A stretch of 37,732 bases of DNA. It comes from Cyclobacteriaceae bacterium (lineage in GTDB: Bacteria > Bacteroidota > Bacteroidia > Cytophagales > Cyclobacteriaceae). This document shows positions 8,009-15,984 of the stretch, piece after piece (the first letter of the stretch is position 1; every line of letters begins with the position of its first letter). Under the pieces are notes generated by a model. It made no database searches. It saw only the letters and a list, made by a program, of their open reading frames with translations, and was not told where the DNA came from. A program made the translations under genes and the position numbers. Where the stretch lies: assembly GCA_021648745.1 (NCBI GenBank), contig JAKISE010000025.1, forward strand, positions 1 to 37,732, in the 5' to 3' direction.

Positions 8009-9543
8009 TGCATAATAATTACTATTTCTTCCAACAGTTAATTCCTGAACTGTCTTCCAAACTAGTGGGCTCTGTTCTAACCGGTTGTTTTAGTCAAAAC
8101 AAGGATGAACTCATACTAGAATTTAGACTTAACACTGAAGAATATTTCTTTATTAAAGCATCTCTTCAAAGCCAATTTTCTTGTCTTTCTTTTCCAACAA
8201 AACACCATAGAGCAAAACGAAACTCAATCAATCTATTTGATTCAGTAAGAAGACAGATGCTAAACACCATAAAGCTTTATGCAAACGAGAGAGCCTTTGT
8301 TTTAAATTTTGAGAATGACGACCAATTACTATTTAAACTTTACGGTAATAAATCCAACATAATTCATTTCAAAAACAATAAGGTTGTTGAACTATTTAAA
8401 AGTAATTTGAAACATGACAAGGAAATCGACCTTAACCAGCTCGACCGAAACCTTGACATTTCGTATCAAACTCTAAAATCACTTGATTGGGACATTAGAA
8501 AAATGATACCCACATTAGATAAGCGAACCGCCCAATTATTATCTGAGAGACTCTCAAATTCAACAAACAAAGAAACCGTTTTCGACAACTTCTTACATGA
8601 GTTGAATAGCTCTACGTTTTATATCGATTTAGAAAACTCAGGTTACCGCTTTAATTTAATAAAAACAAACCTTGCACATTTATCCTTTACAAACCCTTTA
8701 ACAGCTATTACCAAATTTTTCAAGCTAGAGGCAAGGCAAAAATCTTTGAACTTTATAAAGTCTAGATTAATTGCACCAATCAATAGCCAATTAACAAAAT
8801 CCGATAATTACATTAAAAAAATATCAATAAAATTAAATGAACTATCTAAAGAAAGCAGTAATAAGCAAAAAGCAGATGTGCTTATGGCAAACCTACATAT
8901 AGCGGCTAAAGGAAGTAAGTCGATTGAACTGTTTAACTTCTACACCAACACAGCTATTATTATCCGCTTAAACCCGCTTCAAACATTGCAAAAAAATGCA
9001 GAGCGGTATTATCGAAAAGCTAAAAATGAAGCGAAGGAGATTTCAGTGCTTTCGAATAATATAAAACTAAAAGAACAATCTATTAAAGTACTTAAACAAA
9101 AACTGTTAAAGATCGAAAATAGCAGTGACTTTAGGTTTCTTCAAAACCAAATCCCGAAGCTGCCTGTAACTAAAATTGAACACCCCATAGCATATAAAGA
9201 ATTTGTAATAGATGAGTATAAAATTTTGGTAGGAAAAAACGCCAAACATAATGACACACTTACCCTGAAAATAGCTAAAAAAGATGATTTATGGCTCCAT
9301 GCTAAAGATGTAAGCGGATCGCATGTGGTTATTAAACAAATACCTGGCAGAGTATACCCTGCCTACATCATTGAAAAAGCAGCCCAATTGGCCGCTTTTT
9401 ACTCTAAACGTAAAACAGATTCGCTTTGTCCGGTATTATATACTCCTAAAAAATATGTGCGAAAGAAAAAAGGCACCCCTGCAGGTGCCGTATTTGTTGA
9501 GAAAGAAAAAGTTGTATTAGTGGTGCCAAGCAATAACATATAA
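8008..9543 (+). CDS. rqcH: NFACT-family protein, RqcH-like ribosome quality-control factor
   Basis: RqcH binds peptidyl-tRNA on split 50S subunits and adds C-terminal Ala tails to stalled chains. In this 511-residue protein an NFACT-N domain covers roughly 1-200 (including KLYGNKSNIIHF at 110-121), followed by a helical and coiled-coil middle (about 240-380) and an NFACT-R domain at the end with DLWLHAKDVSGSHVVIK (Trp429, His431) and YTPKKYVRKKKGTPAGAVFV. The functional Asp-Arg pair of Bacillus RqcH (D97-R98) appears here as Glu94-Arg95 in YANERAF. The protein is slightly shorter than the Firmicute homologues of about 570. The start ATG overlaps the preceding TAA. The older annotation for such proteins is fibronectin-binding protein, which would be misleading. 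Confidence 0.85.
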   Translation: MHNNYYFFQQLIPELSSKLVGSVLTGCFSQNKDELILEFRLNTEEYFFIKASLQSQFSCLSFPTKHHRAKRNSINLFDSVRRQMLNTIKLYANERAFVLNFENDDQLLFKLYGNKSNIIHFKNNKVVELFKSNLKHDKEIDLNQLDRNLDISYQTLKSLDWDIRKMIPTLDKRTAQLLSERLSNSTNKETVFDNFLHELNSSTFYIDLENSGYRFNLIKTNLAHLSFTNPLTAITKFFKLEARQKSLNFIKSRLIAPINSQLTKSDNYIKKISIKLNELSKESSNKQKADVLMANLHIAAKGSKSIELFNFYTNTAIIIRLNPLQTLQKNAERYYRKAKNEAKEISVLSNNIKLKEQSIKVLKQKLLKIENSSDFRFLQNQIPKLPVTKIEHPIAYKEFVIDEYKILVGKNAKHNDTLTLKIAKKDDLWLHAKDVSGSHVVIKQIPGRVYPAYIIEKAAQLAAFYSKRKTDSLCPVLYTPKKYVRKKKGTPAGAVFVEKEKVVLVVPSNNI

Positions 9544-9610
9544 ATCTAACTTGGTAAGCCGAAGCTATTGAATTGAGTTTCAATCTTAAATATTATTCCT
9601 CAGCGTAGCT

Positions 9611-11041
9611 TTACTCTGTTACATTAATCTTTAACATATTAGTCCTATATTTTTTCTTAATTGGCATACTTGCCATCGTAATATAGGCATCACCAGCTTT
9701 CAAATGTCCTTCTTGCTTAAGAATGGTTTCAACCTTTGCAATTGCCTCGTCAGTTGTGTCATTCCCTTCAAAATAATAGCCCCGTACACCCCAAATAAGG
9801 TTAACCATGGTAAGTAGTTTCTTATTGCCAGTAAATATGAAAATATTAGCTTTAGGCCTATGAGCCGATAGTTTCCAAGCGGTAAAACCAGACCAGGTCA
9901 TACCAGCAATAACATGGGCCTTAGTATCTGCACTTAAGCGAACCGAGCTTTGCACCAAACTTGTAGGGTAAAAATCTGGCGATTCTGGATTAGGTGAATT
10001 ATACTTATAATATATATTTTCATAATTAGACTCCACAGATCTAATGATTTTATTCATACTTTGAACTGCCAACAGTGGAAATTTTCCTGCTGCTGTTTCT
10101 GCCGATAGCATTACTGTATCTGCTCCATCAATTACCGAATTAGCTACATCATTTGCTTCTGCTCTTGTTGGTCTGGCATTTTCGATCATACTTTCCAACA
10201 TTTGGGTAGCAACAATTACTGGTGTTGCAGCAGCATTACATTTTTTAATGATTTGCTTTTGAATCATCGGAACATCTTCCATGTCCATTTCAACACCAAG
10301 GTCGCCCCGAGCCACCATAATGGCATCAGTTGCGTCAATAATGGCGTCTATTTTTTTTACAGCCTCTGGCTTTTCAATTTTGGCAACAACCCTAATGTCT
10401 TTACCAGCAGCTTCAATTTTCATTTTTAGGTCTATAATATCAAGAGGATCACGCACAAATGATAAGGCAATCCAATCGACATCATATTCAATACCAAATT
10501 TTAAATCCTCTAAATCTTTGGGGGTTAAAGAAGGCGCAGAAACATTACTATGAGGAAGATTTATACCTTTCTTGGATTTAAGGCTACCCCCATGAACTAC
10601 AGTAGTACACACTTCAATGCCTTTTACAGAATCTACTTTAAGTTCTATTTTTCCATCATCAATTAAAATGGACTCCCCTGGGGCAACATCATTTGGTAAC
10701 CGCTGGTATGTAGTGCTTACTGTTTGCGAATTACCGAGCACCTCTTTGGTTGTGATAACAAGCTTATCACCATCATTAATTATGCAACCTTCTTCCACAT
10801 CATTTAACCTAATTTTAGGTCCCTGTAAATCTTGAAGAATGGAAATATGAGTGCCTAATTCTGTGTTAAGCTCACGAATAAGCTTGACTACCTTAGAGTG
10901 ATCTTCATGTGTGCCGTGTGAAAAATTTAAGCGAAACACATCAACACCAGCCACAATTAGCTTTTTAAGCATTTCTTTTGTATTTGATGCTGGACCAACA
11001 GTAGCGATTACCTTAGTTTTATTAAAAAGTATTTTGTCCAT
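9611..11041 (-). CDS. pyk: Pyruvate kinase
   Basis: Pyruvate kinase converts phosphoenolpyruvate and ADP to pyruvate and ATP, the last step of glycolysis. The 476 residues are full length. Visible are the N-terminal KVIATVGPASNTKEML, the PEP-binding VFRLNFSHGTHEDH, LQDLQGPKIRL, the catalytic Lys motif VVAKIEKPEAV, MVARGDLGVEM, and ATQMLESMIENARPTRAEAN. The C-terminal domain has a short allosteric region ending in VTE. It begins 3 bases after the IPExxxVDY gene and is clearly co-transcribed with it. The 67-base gap to rqcH contains only a weak inverted repeat (ATTGAA at 9567-9572 with TTCAAT at 9579-9584). Confidence 0.97.
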   Translation of the reverse strand: MDKILFNKTKVIATVGPASNTKEMLKKLIVAGVDVFRLNFSHGTHEDHSKVVKLIRELNTELGTHISILQDLQGPKIRLNDVEEGCIINDGDKLVITTKEVLGNSQTVSTTYQRLPNDVAPGESILIDDGKIELKVDSVKGIEVCTTVVHGGSLKSKKGINLPHSNVSAPSLTPKDLEDLKFGIEYDVDWIALSFVRDPLDIIDLKMKIEAAGKDIRVVAKIEKPEAVKKIDAIIDATDAIMVARGDLGVEMDMEDVPMIQKQIIKKCNAAATPVIVATQMLESMIENARPTRAEANDVANSVIDGADTVMLSAETAAGKFPLLAVQSMNKIIRSVESNYENIYYKYNSPNPESPDFYPTSLVQSSVRLSADTKAHVIAGMTWSGFTAWKLSAHRPKANIFIFTGNKKLLTMVNLIWGVRGYYFEGNDTTDEAIAKVETILKQEGHLKAGDAYITMASMPIKKKYRTNMLKINVTE

Positions 11042-11044
11042 TGA

Positions 11045-11467
11045 TTAGAAAATAAAATTATCCCTCGATTTAAGTTTTGTTGTATCTATTAATTGAACAA
11101 AAGCAATTTCATTAATTGATTGTAACTGTTGTACTACTTCGTTGGTTTTCAAAAAATAGTCTTCACCTTCAATCAGCAAAAAATAGTCTATCTGCTTTAA
11201 TTCCTTAGCCAGATATGCTAGTTTTTCATTGTCAATACCTTTGTTCTTTATCAAATCAATTTTAAAAAAATCAGTTTGATAACAATAATTACTAAGCGTA
11301 AGTTTATTACCCTTAGCTAAGTTAATTTCCAGATCATTTTCTAGTTTTAACTCAATCTTAAATACTTGGTTAATTTTCCAGGCAAGCTTATAATCTTGTA
11401 ACGAAGTAACAATTCCAACTACTGCAGCTTCAACTTCTACTTCAAGATCTAATTTTTTCTTGCTCAT
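11045..11467 (-). CDS. IPExxxVDY-type protein, function unknown
   Basis: From the ATG at 11467 the protein has 140 residues and starts MSKKKLDLEVEVEAAVVGI. It carries YLAKELKQIDYFLLIEGED, a variant of the family motif IPExxxVDY. The family is restricted to Bacteroidota and has no established function; its place directly in front of pyk (3 bases) suggests a role linked to that gene, but that is inference. A longer frame starts with ATG at 11536, adding 23 residues. I prefer 11467 because the family N-terminus begins there and a perfect -7 box lies between the two starts, so a transcript from it would lack the upstream ATG. Confidence 0.8.
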   Translation of the reverse strand: MSKKKLDLEVEVEAAVVGIVTSLQDYKLAWKINQVFKIELKLENDLEINLAKGNKLTLSNYCYQTDFFKIDLIKNKGIDNEKLAYLAKELKQIDYFLLIEGEDYFLKTNEVVQQLQSINEIAFVQLIDTTKLKSRDNFIF

Positions 11468-11475
11468 GCAGAGCA

Positions 11476-11483
11476 CAAAGATA
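11476..11483 (-). promoter_or_regulatory. -7 box close to the IPExxxVDY gene start
   Basis: On the minus strand this is TATCTTTG, a full match to TAnnTTTG, ending only 8 bases before the ATG at 11467. A TTTTG lies 24 bases upstream, which is longer than the usual 19-21. If used, the mRNA would have a leader of only a few bases or none. Confidence 0.35.
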
Positions 11484-11762
11484 GGTTTATAGGAATTTAA
11501 AAAACTACAAAATTCAGCACAATTTACTTTATTCAAATATTAATTTTCAAAACTTGCCCTTTAGGTTCTCCATAAAAAACACCCATTTGTACTAAACTTT
11601 GGAAGAGCACAAGAGCCATAATTGCACAATTTTGTTAAAATAAGAGATTTCAAAGCGGATTCTCAGGCTAGCAAATTTTAATATTTAATATTTCTACTCA
11701 ATTAATACTAACAAGTTGTAAATTGCTACCAACAAATGAGGAGAAATATAATTTTCTATTTG

Positions 11763-11793
11763 TTTGAGTTTATAAACGAATTGTATTTCTTTG
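11763..11793 (+). promoter_or_regulatory. Bacteroidota-type promoter of acpP-fabF-rnc
   Basis: The -33 element TTTG (11763-11766) and the -7 element TTTCTTTG (11786-11793) are separated by exactly 19 bases. The -7 matches TAnnTTTG except for the second base. Transcription should begin near 11800, leaving a leader of about 25 bases with AGAAGGAA just before the acpP ATG, one of the few clear purine-rich ribosome sites here. Confidence 0.6.
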
Positions 11794-11824
11794 CATCGAA
11801 TTTTCACCAAACAATTAGAAGGAA

Positions 11825-12061
11825 ATGTCTGAAATTGCACAAAAAGTAAAAAGCATCATCATTGATAAGCTTGGAGTAGAAGAGTCGGAAGTTACTAACG
11901 AAGCGAGCTTCACGAATGATTTAGGAGCTGACTCTCTTGATACAGTTGAACTTATTATGGAGTTCGAAAAAGAATTTAATATCTCTATTCCAGACGATCA
12001 GGCTGAGAATATTGGAACAGTTGGACAAGCTGTAACTTATCTGGAAGAAAACGTAAAATAA
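11825..12061 (+). CDS. acpP: Acyl carrier protein
   Basis: The 78-residue acidic protein carries growing acyl chains on a 4'-phosphopantetheine arm. The attachment site is Ser37 in DLGADSLDTVELIMEFE, a textbook ACP motif, followed by FNISIPDDQAENIGTVGQAV. Length and charge are exactly those of AcpP. The start ATG is preceded by AGAAGGAA. It leads the acpP-fabF-rnc operon, with fabF starting 4 bases after the stop. The product supplies the acyl-ACP substrates for FabF and for LpxD and LpxA encoded further along in the window. Confidence 0.98.
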   Translation: MSEIAQKVKSIIIDKLGVEESEVTNEASFTNDLGADSLDTVELIMEFEKEFNISIPDDQAENIGTVGQAVTYLEENVK

Positions 12062-12065
12062 GACT

Positions 12066-13319
12066 TTGGAATTACGAAGAGTAGTAGTTACTGGACTAGG
12101 CGCCCTTACTCCAATAGGCAATACTGTTGATGAATATTGGCAGGGATTGGCTAATGGAGTAAGTGGAGCAGCTCCAATCACCCTTTTTGACGCAGAAAAA
12201 TTTAAAACTAGGTTTGCGTGCGAAGTTAAAAACTTTGACCCTACTGATTTTATAAATCGTAAGGAAGCACGTAAAATGGATAGGTTTACTCAATTAGCCA
12301 TGGTGGCGGTTGAGGAAGCTATGCAAGACTCTGGGTTAGATATTGAAGCTATTGACTCAGATAGAGCGGGTGTAATATGGGGCTCTGGTATCGGAGGACT
12401 AGGTACTTTTCAAAACGAAGTAACAAATTTTGTAGAAGGCGGTAAAATCCCGAGGTTTAACCCTTTTTTTATTCCTAAAATGATTGCAGATATTGCTGCT
12501 GGGTATATTTCCATTAAATATGGATTTAGAGGACCCAATTTTGTAACAGTGTCTGCCTGTGCTTCGGGCACAAATGCTATTATCGATTCGCTCAACTATA
12601 TTCGTTTAGGCCATATGGACATTGCCGTTACTGGTGGTTCAGAAGCGGCTGTAAACGAATCAGGAATGGGTGGTTTTAGCTCGATGAAAGCACTTTCTGA
12701 AAGAAATGATTCTCCGAAAACCGCTTCTCGCCCATTTGATAAAGACCGTGATGGTTTTGTATTAGGTGAAGGTGCTGGAGCATTAATTTTAGAAGAGTAT
12801 GAGCACGCGAAAGCACGTGGTGCTAACATCTATGCCGAAGTAATTGGCGGTGGGATGTCAGCAGATGCACACCATATAACTGCACCTCACCCCGAAGGAA
12901 GAGGAGCAAAAGCTGTTATGAGAAATGCTTTGCGTGATGCAAATATTGACCCGACTGAAGTAGATTATATTAATGTACACGGCACCTCAACTCCCCTAGG
13001 AGATATAAGTGAAGTTTTGGCTATTAAAGATGTGTTTGGCGGTCATGCTTATAAGCTAAATGTTAGCTCAACCAAATCGATGACTGGGCATTTACTTGGA
13101 GCTGCAGGAGCAGTAGAATCCATTGCTGCTATCAAAGCCATTCAAAATTCTTTGGTTCCGCCAACTATTAACCACGAAACTGTAGATGAGGGCTTAGACC
13201 CCAAAATCAATTTTACGTTAAATAAAGCACAACAAAAAGAAGTGAATATAGCTTTAAGTAACACATTTGGTTTTGGAGGCCATAATGCATCTTTGGTGTT
13301 TAAAAAAATAAATGAGTAG
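12066..13319 (+). CDS. fabF: 3-oxoacyl-ACP synthase II
   Basis: FabF condenses malonyl-ACP with acyl-ACP to elongate fatty acids. The 417 residues are typical. The catalytic triad is visible: Cys in VSACASGTNAI, His in NVHGTSTPLGD and His in KSMTGHLLGAAGAV, and the C-terminal NTFGFGGHNASLVF is present. The start is a TTG at 12066 (TTG GAA TTA CGA), 4 bases after acpP; the conserved RRVVVTGLGALTPIG follows at residue 4, so no upstream extension is needed. It shares a base with the GTG start of rnc (TAGTG). Confidence 0.97.
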   Translation: MELRRVVVTGLGALTPIGNTVDEYWQGLANGVSGAAPITLFDAEKFKTRFACEVKNFDPTDFINRKEARKMDRFTQLAMVAVEEAMQDSGLDIEAIDSDRAGVIWGSGIGGLGTFQNEVTNFVEGGKIPRFNPFFIPKMIADIAAGYISIKYGFRGPNFVTVSACASGTNAIIDSLNYIRLGHMDIAVTGGSEAAVNESGMGGFSSMKALSERNDSPKTASRPFDKDRDGFVLGEGAGALILEEYEHAKARGANIYAEVIGGGMSADAHHITAPHPEGRGAKAVMRNALRDANIDPTEVDYINVHGTSTPLGDISEVLAIKDVFGGHAYKLNVSSTKSMTGHLLGAAGAVESIAAIKAIQNSLVPPTINHETVDEGLDPKINFTLNKAQQKEVNIALSNTFGFGGHNASLVFKKINE

Positions 13320-14059
13320 TGAACAAGGTATTTAGGCGCGCCCTGAACCTGTTTCAATCTTACTCCTCCGAAGAAAAATATCTCAGATCAGTAATTGAAT
13401 CAATTGCTGGTAGAAAACCTGTAAATTTAAAGCTATATAAACTAGCCATTAAGCACTCGTCCTCGTCAGAGACGGATAAGTACGGACGAAAAGAATCGTA
13501 TGAAAGGTTAGAGTATTTAGGAGATGCTTATTTAGGAGCCATAATAGCCGAGTATTTGTATAAAAAATATCCATACAAGGACGAAGGCTTCCTAACAGAG
13601 ATCAGATCAAGGCTTGTTAACAGAGAATCATTAAATTTACTGGGTCGTAAACTTGGGCTTGAGAAAATTATTTTAATAGATAAAAAAAATGGGCTTCATC
13701 GTCATAAGTCAATTTATGGAGATATTATGGAAGCCTTAATTGGTGCTATATACCTAGACCATGGGTTTGCAAAATGCAAACATTTTATTTTGCACAAGCT
13801 TATAGAGCCTAATTTCAATATCGACAAGATTATAAATGAAAATACTAACTACAAGAGCCAGATAATTGAATGGAGCCAAAAAAATGGTAAAGAAGTTCGG
13901 TTTGAAACAGGAAATGTAGTAGAAAAAGGAAATTTTAAGGAATTTGAAGTTTCTATATTTATTGAAAACGATTTTGTTGTAAAAGGGCACGGCCCCAACA
14001 AAAAGAAAGCAGAGCAATCTGCTGCGCGCAAAGCGTATGAAACTATTTTAGAGGATTAG
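13319..14059 (+). CDS. rnc: Ribonuclease III
   Basis: RNase III cuts double-stranded RNA and processes rRNA precursors. The 246 residues comprise an RNase III domain (about 20-170) with the signature YERLEYLGDAYLG and the second metal site GDIMEALIGAIYLDHG, and a double-stranded-RNA-binding domain (about 178-244) ending GPNKKKAEQSAARKAYETIL. The start is the GTG at 13319 overlapping the fabF stop by one base, which indicates coupled translation. The acpP-fabF-rnc order is a long-known conserved arrangement. Confidence 0.96.
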   Translation: MNKVFRRALNLFQSYSSEEKYLRSVIESIAGRKPVNLKLYKLAIKHSSSSETDKYGRKESYERLEYLGDAYLGAIIAEYLYKKYPYKDEGFLTEIRSRLVNRESLNLLGRKLGLEKIILIDKKNGLHRHKSIYGDIMEALIGAIYLDHGFAKCKHFILHKLIEPNFNIDKIINENTNYKSQIIEWSQKNGKEVRFETGNVVEKGNFKEFEVSIFIENDFVVKGHGPNKKKAEQSAARKAYETILED

Positions 14060-14070
14060 ACAACCAATCT

Positions 14071-15912
14071 ATGAAAATAGCAGGTGCTTCTTTAAACCAA
14101 ACTCCACTAGACTGGGCCAATAATACCGCCAATATTATTGATGCCATTGAGCAAGCAAAATCTCATGGAGTAGAAGTTCTTTGCTTACCTGAATTATGCA
14201 TTACAGGCTACGGCTGTGAAGACATGTTTTTGGCCCCTTGGGTGGCGGAGCAAGCGCTGGAAGAATTAAACACAATATTGAAGCACACTGAAAATATTAC
14301 AGTTGCTTTAGGTTTACCAGTTTGGCATAATAGCAGCATTTATAATACCGTTTCCTTGGTGTCTGATGGCCATATATTAGGTTTTCAGGCCAAACAAAAA
14401 CTACCCAATTATGGAGTTCATTATGAACAACGGTGGTTTACCCCTTGGAACCAAGGCCAATCAGTAATTAGCATTAATGGGAAAGACACCCAATTTGGCG
14501 ATTACACCTACAAAGTAAATGAAGCACATATCGGGTTTGAAATATGCGAAGAAGCTTGGAATGAAGACCGCCCTGCCTGTCGTTTGGTAGAGCAAAAGGT
14601 AAATATAATATTAAACCCCAGTGGAAGCCACTTTGCATTAAACAAAGAAATTGAAAGAGAAGAATTGGTTGTTAGGAGTTCTAAAGATTTTAGTTGCACC
14701 TATGTGTATACCAATATTTTGGGCAACGAAGCTGGGCGCATTATTTATGATGGAGACGTAATTATTGCTCAGAATGGACTTTTGAAAGCTTCAGGTAATA
14801 GATTTAGTAAGAAACTTGTTTGTTTAACTAGTATTGAATTAAGCCTTAATACCCCCACTTCAGAAAAAATTGTTTCTACGAAACTCTCAACCAAAGAGCA
14901 GTTTACGAAAGCTGTAACTCTAGCACTATTTGATTACTTACGTAAAAGTAGAAGTAGAGGCTTTGTACTATCTCTAAGCGGTGGTGCAGATTCTTCCTCT
15001 ATCCTTGTACTTGTGGCTGAAATGGTTAAAACAGGTATAGAAGAACTGGATATAGAAGGATTTCTAGTTAAAATTCACCGAGTTGACCTTATTGGAAAAG
15101 TTTTAAATTTCAAAGAAATATTAAGACATATTCTTATAACCGCTTATCAGGGTTCTGATAATTCTTCAGCTCAGACGTTGCAATCAGCAGAGCAACTAGC
15201 AAATTCTGTAGGTGCAGTATTTTATAATTGGAAAATTGACGAATCTGTTGCAACTGTTGTAAAAACGATAGAAATGCAACTAGCTAGAAAACTTACTTGG
15301 CAACAAGATGACATAGCCTTGCAAAATGTGCAAGCAAGGAGCCGCGCTCCATTTATTTGGATGCTAGCCAACATCACCAATTCATTATTGCTAACCACTT
15401 CTAACCGAAGCGAAGGCAGTGTTGGTTACACCACCATGGATGGCGACAGCAGTGGTAGTCTTGCTCCTATTGCGGGAATTCATAAATCATTTATAATTGA
15501 TTGGTTAACATGGGCTGAACAAAACCTAGGCTATACAGCCTTAAGTTTTGTTAACAATTTGGCTCCTTCAGCAGAGTTGCGCCCCTTAGAAAACACACAA
15601 ACCGATGAGGATGATTTAATGCCATATCCTTTGCTTCAACAAATTGAGAGGCTATTTATTAAGGAAACTAAAGGCCCAAAACAGATATTTAATGAGTTAA
15701 AAAATGATTATGAACCGAAAATTCTGGCCTCATATATCACTAAATTTTTTAACCTTTGGTCTCGAAATCAATGGAAACGCGAACGAATAGCCCCTTCATT
15801 CCATTTAGATGATTATAATATTGATCCTCGGTCTTGGTTTAGGTTTCCAATATTATCAAGTGGGTTTAAACGAGAGCTAGAAGAGCTTCAAACAATTGCT
15901 TCCAACCATTAA
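14071..15912 (+). CDS. nadE: Glutamine-dependent NAD+ synthetase
   Basis: This enzyme amidates nicotinic acid adenine dinucleotide to NAD+, using ammonia released from glutamine. The 613 residues contain an N-terminal nitrilase-type glutaminase (about 1-270) with Glu41 in CLPELCITGYG, Lys in KQKLPNYG and Cys159 in GFEICEEAW. A C-terminal synthetase (about 290-600) has the ATP loop LSLSGGADSSS (Ser303) and TTSNRSEGSVGYTTMDGDSS. So it is the long, bifunctional type. It starts 11 bases after rnc on the same strand and may be the distal gene of that operon. A separate -7 box precedes the next gene, lgt. Confidence 0.96.
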   Translation: MKIAGASLNQTPLDWANNTANIIDAIEQAKSHGVEVLCLPELCITGYGCEDMFLAPWVAEQALEELNTILKHTENITVALGLPVWHNSSIYNTVSLVSDGHILGFQAKQKLPNYGVHYEQRWFTPWNQGQSVISINGKDTQFGDYTYKVNEAHIGFEICEEAWNEDRPACRLVEQKVNIILNPSGSHFALNKEIEREELVVRSSKDFSCTYVYTNILGNEAGRIIYDGDVIIAQNGLLKASGNRFSKKLVCLTSIELSLNTPTSEKIVSTKLSTKEQFTKAVTLALFDYLRKSRSRGFVLSLSGGADSSSILVLVAEMVKTGIEELDIEGFLVKIHRVDLIGKVLNFKEILRHILITAYQGSDNSSAQTLQSAEQLANSVGAVFYNWKIDESVATVVKTIEMQLARKLTWQQDDIALQNVQARSRAPFIWMLANITNSLLLTTSNRSEGSVGYTTMDGDSSGSLAPIAGIHKSFIIDWLTWAEQNLGYTALSFVNNLAPSAELRPLENTQTDEDDLMPYPLLQQIERLFIKETKGPKQIFNELKNDYEPKILASYITKFFNLWSRNQWKRERIAPSFHLDDYNIDPRSWFRFPILSSGFKRELEELQTIASNH

Positions 15913-15950
15913 TGACTTCAATTGTTGCTACATATTTGAATTACAAATTC

Positions 15951-15958
15951 TATATTTG
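15951..15958 (+). promoter_or_regulatory. -7 box of a probable lgt promoter
   Basis: TATATTTG matches TAnnTTTG perfectly and ends 26 bases before the lgt ATG. A related copy, CATATTTGAATT, lies 20 bases upstream (from 15931), so the region contains a direct repeat of ATATTTGAATT. The -33 element is weak (a TTG at 15925-15927, 23 bases upstream). Confidence 0.4.
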
Positions 15959-15966
15959 AATTTAAC

Positions 15967-15981
15967 TTAAGGAAACCTTAA
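15967..15981 (+). promoter_or_regulatory. Hairpin enclosing the lgt ribosome-binding site
   Basis: TTAAGG-AAA-CCTTAA is a perfect 6-base inverted repeat with a 3-base loop. The only purine-rich ribosome-binding sequence before lgt, AAGGA, lies in the left arm and loop, and the repeat ends 3 bases before the ATG at 15985. Pairing would hide the site. Stability is modest, with two G-C pairs. Confidence 0.35.
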
Positions 15982-15984
15982 AAA

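Larger units (their letters stand above)
11468..11824. other. Divergent intergenic region between the pyk operon and acpP
   Basis: This 357-base spacer contains the divergent promoters listed separately (11476-11483 and 11763-11793). Between them, 11500-11750 is AT-rich. It holds only very short frames, for example a 28-codon minus-strand frame in the 11540-11625 region that I do not consider a gene. No hairpin with a U-tract and no RNA gene was recognised. Confidence 0.5.

Noticed and set aside
8008..9543. Fibronectin-binding adhesin
   Set aside because: The old family name derives from FbpA; there is no signal peptide, and the NFACT-N, coiled-coil and NFACT-R layout is that of RqcH.
9544..9610. 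Possible terminator between rqcH and pyk
   Set aside because: The inverted repeat (ATTGAA/TTCAAT) is short and AT-only, without a T-tract, so it is not called.
10202..10835. Several plus-strand frames inside pyruvate kinase
   Set aside because: They are antisense shadows of a highly conserved gene, and their peptides are low-complexity and without motifs.
11468..11536. N-terminal extension of the IPExxxVDY protein
   Set aside because: The family N-terminus begins at the internal ATG, and a -7 promoter box lies within the extension; the longer start is kept only as an alternative.
11540..11625. 28-codon minus-strand frame upstream of acpP
   Set aside because: It is too short, with no ribosome-binding site or recognisable sequence, so it is most likely chance.
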